Below, piece by piece: positions 62,401 to 64,000 of a stretch of 64,000 nt of DNA (positions are counted from its first letter, which is position 1; every line of letters begins with the position of its first letter). The notes under the pieces were generated by a model. The model had not been told where the DNA came from and did not search any database. It saw only the letters and a list, made by a program, of their open reading frames with translations. Source of the DNA: Psettodes erumei. Its lineage: Eukaryota > Chordata > Actinopteri > Pleuronectiformes > Psettodidae. The position numbers and the translations under genes were made by a program. The DNA lies in NCBI GenBank assembly GCA_016785225.1, contig JAFBJZ010000377.1:1488001-1552000 (forward strand), given 5' to 3'.

Positions 62401-64000
62401 TCGTCCAGGAGGTGTGTGCAGAAAGACAGTGGGGTCAGAAAGGAAGCCCCTGGGAGTTCAACCTGCGGGACATGTTCCGCTGGTGTCAGCTGATGCAGGC
62501 CGACCAGTCGCCGGGGTTTTTCAGTCCCGGCCAACACGTGGCTTTGGTGTACGCCGACAGGATGAGAACAGAGGCCGACAAGGCTCAGGTATTCTGTTCT
62601 GCCAGCTTTGCTTTTATCTGAGGGTCCACGAAGAGTTGTGTCATGAAATCACTTCATCAGATCTGTTTTTAAGCTTAATTGTTTTCGAGGAATCCTGTGT
62701 CTGTCATGTATGCTCTGCTTCTGCTGCTCTGGTACATGTGTGAGTTGTTTAAAGATGCATCACACACAGTTCGCTGACCAAGCTAACAAGGTTAGCTACT
62801 GTTAGCACTTCTCTGGGTTTTCTTCATTCATTGGCCCCCCTATTTGCTTTGCATTGCTACTGACCTAAAATATAGAAAGCCTTTTCCAACTCGTGTTTTT
62901 GTGGGAGCTTGGAATAAAAGAGAGTGTCCTCCTGTCCCACAGGTGCTGTCTGTGTTCAGGAAGGTGTTTGGGGAGGACTTTGAGCCTTACAGCGGCTCCA
63001 GGCAGTTCCACATCACTCCGCTCAACCTGCAGGTGATTGGATTCACCTCATCTCAGACCTCATCCCTGTTTTCACCAGCAAACATTTCAAATTGTGTTAA
63101 GCGCATCTTCTCCCTTGCGCTGCACCTTTAGGTGGGCTTTTCGGTCCTGCAGCGCAGCGGCGGAGCCCCCGTGGCCCTGGACCCCCCTCTGTCCATCACG
63201 CACCAGACCCTGCGGCCCCTGGAGTCCCTGATGAAGTGTGTGGAGATGGGCTGGATGACGATACTGGTCGGCCCCACAGCCAGCGGAAAGACCAGCCTGG
63301 TGAGAATGCTGGCCCTGCTGACGGGACACCGCCTCAGAGTGATGGCCATGAACAGCGCCATGGACACCACTGAGCTACTGGGGGGCTTCGAACAGGTAAC
63401 CAGTTTACCAAAACCTCTCCACTGCCTGAAAAAGTCAGACCACATCAGTCTGCGCTCTTTGCCTCGTTGCAGGTGGATATCATGCGGCCCTGGCAACAAG
63501 TTCTGGAAAGCGTGGACTACATAGTTGCCATGGTCATACGACGGGGCCTGATGTCATTGGAAGTGGGAATCCAGGACACTGAGTTCCTGCTGCAGACCTG
63601 GGGCCTGTTCTGCCACTGGCTGAAGGAGAAAGAGTTGCAAAGAAGTGGGGGGACGGTCGACGCAGAGGCTCTGAACAAGCTGGAGGTCATCATCCTCCTC
63701 CTGCAGAAACTCAACACCAAGCTCAAAGTGTTCACTGGTAATGGCCAAGCACTGCTGGATCACTGGATATACTGTCTGAGAAATATTAGAAAGTATGAAA
63801 ATGTGTTTCCATGGCTGTAATGTGCTATCCTGCAGACATGTCCAAGCTGCAGATGGACTTCACGCTGCTGAAAGAACGTCTGGCCCAGCTGGAGGACGGC
63901 TGGACGAACGGAGGCTTTGAGTGGTTGGACGGTATGCTGGTCCAGGCTCTGCAGGCTGGTGATTGGCTGCTCATGGACAATGTTAACTTCTGCAGGTGAG
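43155..64000 (+). CDS. mdn1: mdn1 (midasin), AAA+ ATPase of 60S ribosome maturation, N-terminal 44 exons
   Basis: Midasin is a giant nuclear dynein-like ATPase whose six AAA modules and MIDAS tail remove assembly factors (such as the Ytm1/WDR12 and Rsa4/NLE1 complexes) from pre-60S particles. The start is MENLELSLSS at 43155, aligning with human MEHFLLEVAA. Forty-four coding exons are in phase with each other, encoding about 2237 residues of an expected 5,500 or so; the last exon ends at 63995 with GTGAG and the gene continues beyond the window. N-terminal domain exons: 43155-43250, 43521-43747, 44907-45131, 45695-45802, 45936-46128. Later exons are listed with each AAA module. Odd points: two introns use GC donors (after 46128 and 59975), and exon 8 is one base short, giving a frameshift. 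Identity with the human protein is high at every exon. Confidence 0.97.
43748..44906 (+). other. mdn1 intron 2
   Basis: An intron of about 1.2 kb with GTAAGT donor and TTTCCTCAG acceptor. The part around 44560-44640 ('gctaagctaggctaagg') resembles dispersed fish repeat sequence. No gene is seen. Confidence 0.6.
46206..50006 (+). other. mdn1: mdn1 AAA1 module (exons 6-13)
   Basis: Exons: 46206-46415, 46759-46890, 47021-47123, 47492-47606, 47692-47876, 49343-49424, 49622-49717, 49894-50006. The Walker A loop (residues 316-323) reads GPIGCSKT, where human has GPIGCGKT; the serine codon AGC is at 46317-46319. Walker B is WILLEDIDHAP in exon 7. Exon 8 has a five-T run (47108-47112) where the family sequence FQFFATRR needs one more base. 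From there to its end the exon reads out of frame, while the phases of exons 9 onward fit only if the base is restored. Confidence 0.92.
47877..49342 (+). other. mdn1 intron 10
   Basis: A 1466-bp intron (GTCAGG donor, TTTCACAG acceptor). I see no coding exon, snoRNA with both box motifs, or clear repeat in it. Confidence 0.6.
50007..51026 (+). other. mdn1 intron 13 with a 70-bp palindrome
   Basis: A 1-kb intron with GTAAGT donor and TTAACAG acceptor. It contains an imperfect palindrome at 50531-50600 and an AT-rich repeat-like neighbourhood. No gene is seen. Confidence 0.65.
50531..50600. repeat. 70-bp imperfect palindrome
   Basis: The outer arms ACCAGTAGCTT and AAGCTACTGGT and the inner arms GTGGCTAGCT (50545-50554) and AGCTAGCCAC (50577-50586) are exact reverse complements, around an AT-rich centre. 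It could fold as a cruciform or be the core of a small foldback element. Confidence 0.8.
51027..54760 (+). other. mdn1: mdn1 AAA2 module (exons 14-23)
   Basis: Exons: 51027-51175, 51378-51438, 51847-52058, 52143-52246, 52687-52831, 52973-53069, 53162-53275, 53870-54017, 54127-54234, 54609-54760. Walker A is GETGTGKTST at residue 661, the motif NMNQQSDTADLLGGYKP follows, Walker B is WVLLDEINLAA, and the arginine-finger region is LRNRFTELY. All key residues are intact, so this module should bind and hydrolyse ATP. Confidence 0.95.
52262..52348 (+). repeat. Possible tRNA-derived (SINE-like) fragment in mdn1 intron 17
   Basis: The stretch contains TAGCTTAATGGTTAAAG, similar to a polymerase III A box, and about 45 bases later GGTTTCACCC, similar to a B box. 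It is too short and diverged to be a working tRNA gene. Low confidence. Confidence 0.3.
55082..55500 (-). mobile_element. Decayed Tc1/mariner fragments in mdn1 intron 23
   Basis: On the minus strand, 55495-55230 resembles the 5' part of a Tc1-type element abundant in fish ('ccaatcatttggcagcagtg', 'catgcagatgcaggtcag', 'ctgatctcctggaattttc', 'ttgatgagagaggtcag'). The stretch 55205-55082 resembles a later transposase segment. Multiple gaps and stops leave no frame. Confidence 0.6.
55745..57831 (+). other. mdn1: mdn1 AAA3 module (exons 24-28)
   Basis: Exons: 55745-55923, 56419-56627, 57226-57372, 57474-57615, 57697-57831. Walker A is GETSVGKTSL at residue 1067, the sensor-type segment INNHEHTDIQEYIGCY follows, Walker B is WIILDELNLAP, and the finger region is FRNRFVELHF. 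Exon 28 has two possible donors; only the later one (GTGAGT at 57832) keeps phase with exon 29. Confidence 0.95.
58338..60850 (+). other. mdn1: mdn1 AAA4 module (exons 29-35)
   Basis: Exons: 58338-58476, 58567-58699, 59039-59169, 59837-59975, 60082-60196, 60310-60570, 60653-60850. Walker A GDTGCGKTTI (residues 1373-1382) is split by an intron in its second glycine codon. ETSDFLGGLRPV, Walker B VFLMDEISLAD and LRNRFTEIW follow. The intron after exon 32 begins GAG/GCAAGT, a GC donor with otherwise perfect consensus. Confidence 0.95.
59439..59462. repeat. TG microsatellite in mdn1 intron 31
   Basis: About twelve TG units. A CA/CG-rich imperfect run also occurs at the start of the same intron (about 59180-59226). 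Confidence 0.9.
61200..63032 (+). other. mdn1: mdn1 AAA5 module (exons 36-41)
   Basis: Exons: 61200-61408, 61493-61615, 61719-61916, 62189-62296, 62400-62588, 62943-63032. Walker A is GAPGVGKTSL at residue 1741, followed by EQTDVTDLFG, EGGKGGEFAWRDGPLL, Walker B WVVLDELNLAS and FLNRFTQV. This is among the most conserved parts of the protein. Confidence 0.95.
63132..63995 (+). other. mdn1: mdn1 AAA6 module, beginning (exons 42-44)
   Basis: Exons: 63132-63395, 63473-63737, 63836-63995. Walker A is GPTASGKTSL at residue 2054, then MNSAMDTTELLGGFEQVD, and Walker B WLLMDNVNFC at the very end. The Walker B acid is Asp followed by Asn instead of Glu, as in human MDN1 (LLMDNVNFC), so the lack of the catalytic glutamate is a family trait and not a mutation. 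The module continues beyond the window. Confidence 0.93.

Noticed and set aside
1..64000. CRISPR arrays, prokaryotic operons or a viral genome
   Set aside because: Spliced vertebrate genes throughout, no spaced direct-repeat arrays, and repeats are fish transposons and microsatellites.

Overview
The window is vertebrate nuclear DNA, almost certainly from a ray-finned (percomorph-type) fish. Genes are split by GT-AG introns. Introns and intergenic DNA carry typical fish repeats: Tc1/mariner, hAT-like, Ty3/gypsy relics, CA/TG microsatellites and a 'GGTCCAGTGTGTAGGATTTAG' dispersed repeat. Four protein genes appear in an order also known from human 6q15 (BACH2, GJA10, CASP8AP2, MDN1). Nothing here is bacterial or viral, and I found no CRISPR, operon or new defence-type system.

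Layout. (1) 1-18.85 kb: the 3' part of bach2 on the + strand, with three coding exons (1045-2556, 10704-10910, 12306-12827) and a probable 6-kb 3'UTR that contains a MITE. The 5' exons with most of the BTB domain lie outside the window. (2) 18.85-29.4 kb: repeat-rich intergenic DNA. It holds the relic of an unrecognised minus-strand gene, broken by an in-frame TGA and by a Tc1 element inserted in a coding exon. It also holds a degenerate Ty3/gypsy element and a hAT-like element with an 8-bp target duplication. (3) 29.45-32.58 kb: gja10 (connexin) on the minus strand. It has one large coding exon and a 13-codon terminal exon (29450-29488). The large exon has a +1 frame break near 31267 in this sequence. 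(4) 33.96-41.85 kb: casp8ap2 (FLASH) on the minus strand, complete, nine coding exons, 1865 codons before the stop, intact. (5) 41.85-43.15 kb: CpG-rich divergent promoter region. (6) 43.155-64.0 kb: the first 44 coding exons of mdn1 (midasin) on the + strand, covering the N-terminal domain and AAA+ modules 1-5 plus the start of module 6. Exon 8 lacks one base in a T run.

The genes are not a functional pathway. bach2 encodes a BTB-bZIP transcription repressor, gja10 a gap-junction channel, casp8ap2 a histone-mRNA processing factor and mdn1 the dynein-like AAA ATPase of 60S ribosome maturation. casp8ap2 and mdn1 are both growth-linked genes and probably share a bidirectional promoter.

The most useful observations are the two single-base frame breaks in otherwise intact genes (probably consensus errors, possibly real), the gja10 micro-exon that proves the intended frame, two GC-AG introns in mdn1, and the transposon-killed gene between bach2 and gja10. 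All identifications rest on remembered protein family sequence and on exon phase arithmetic; no database search was possible.
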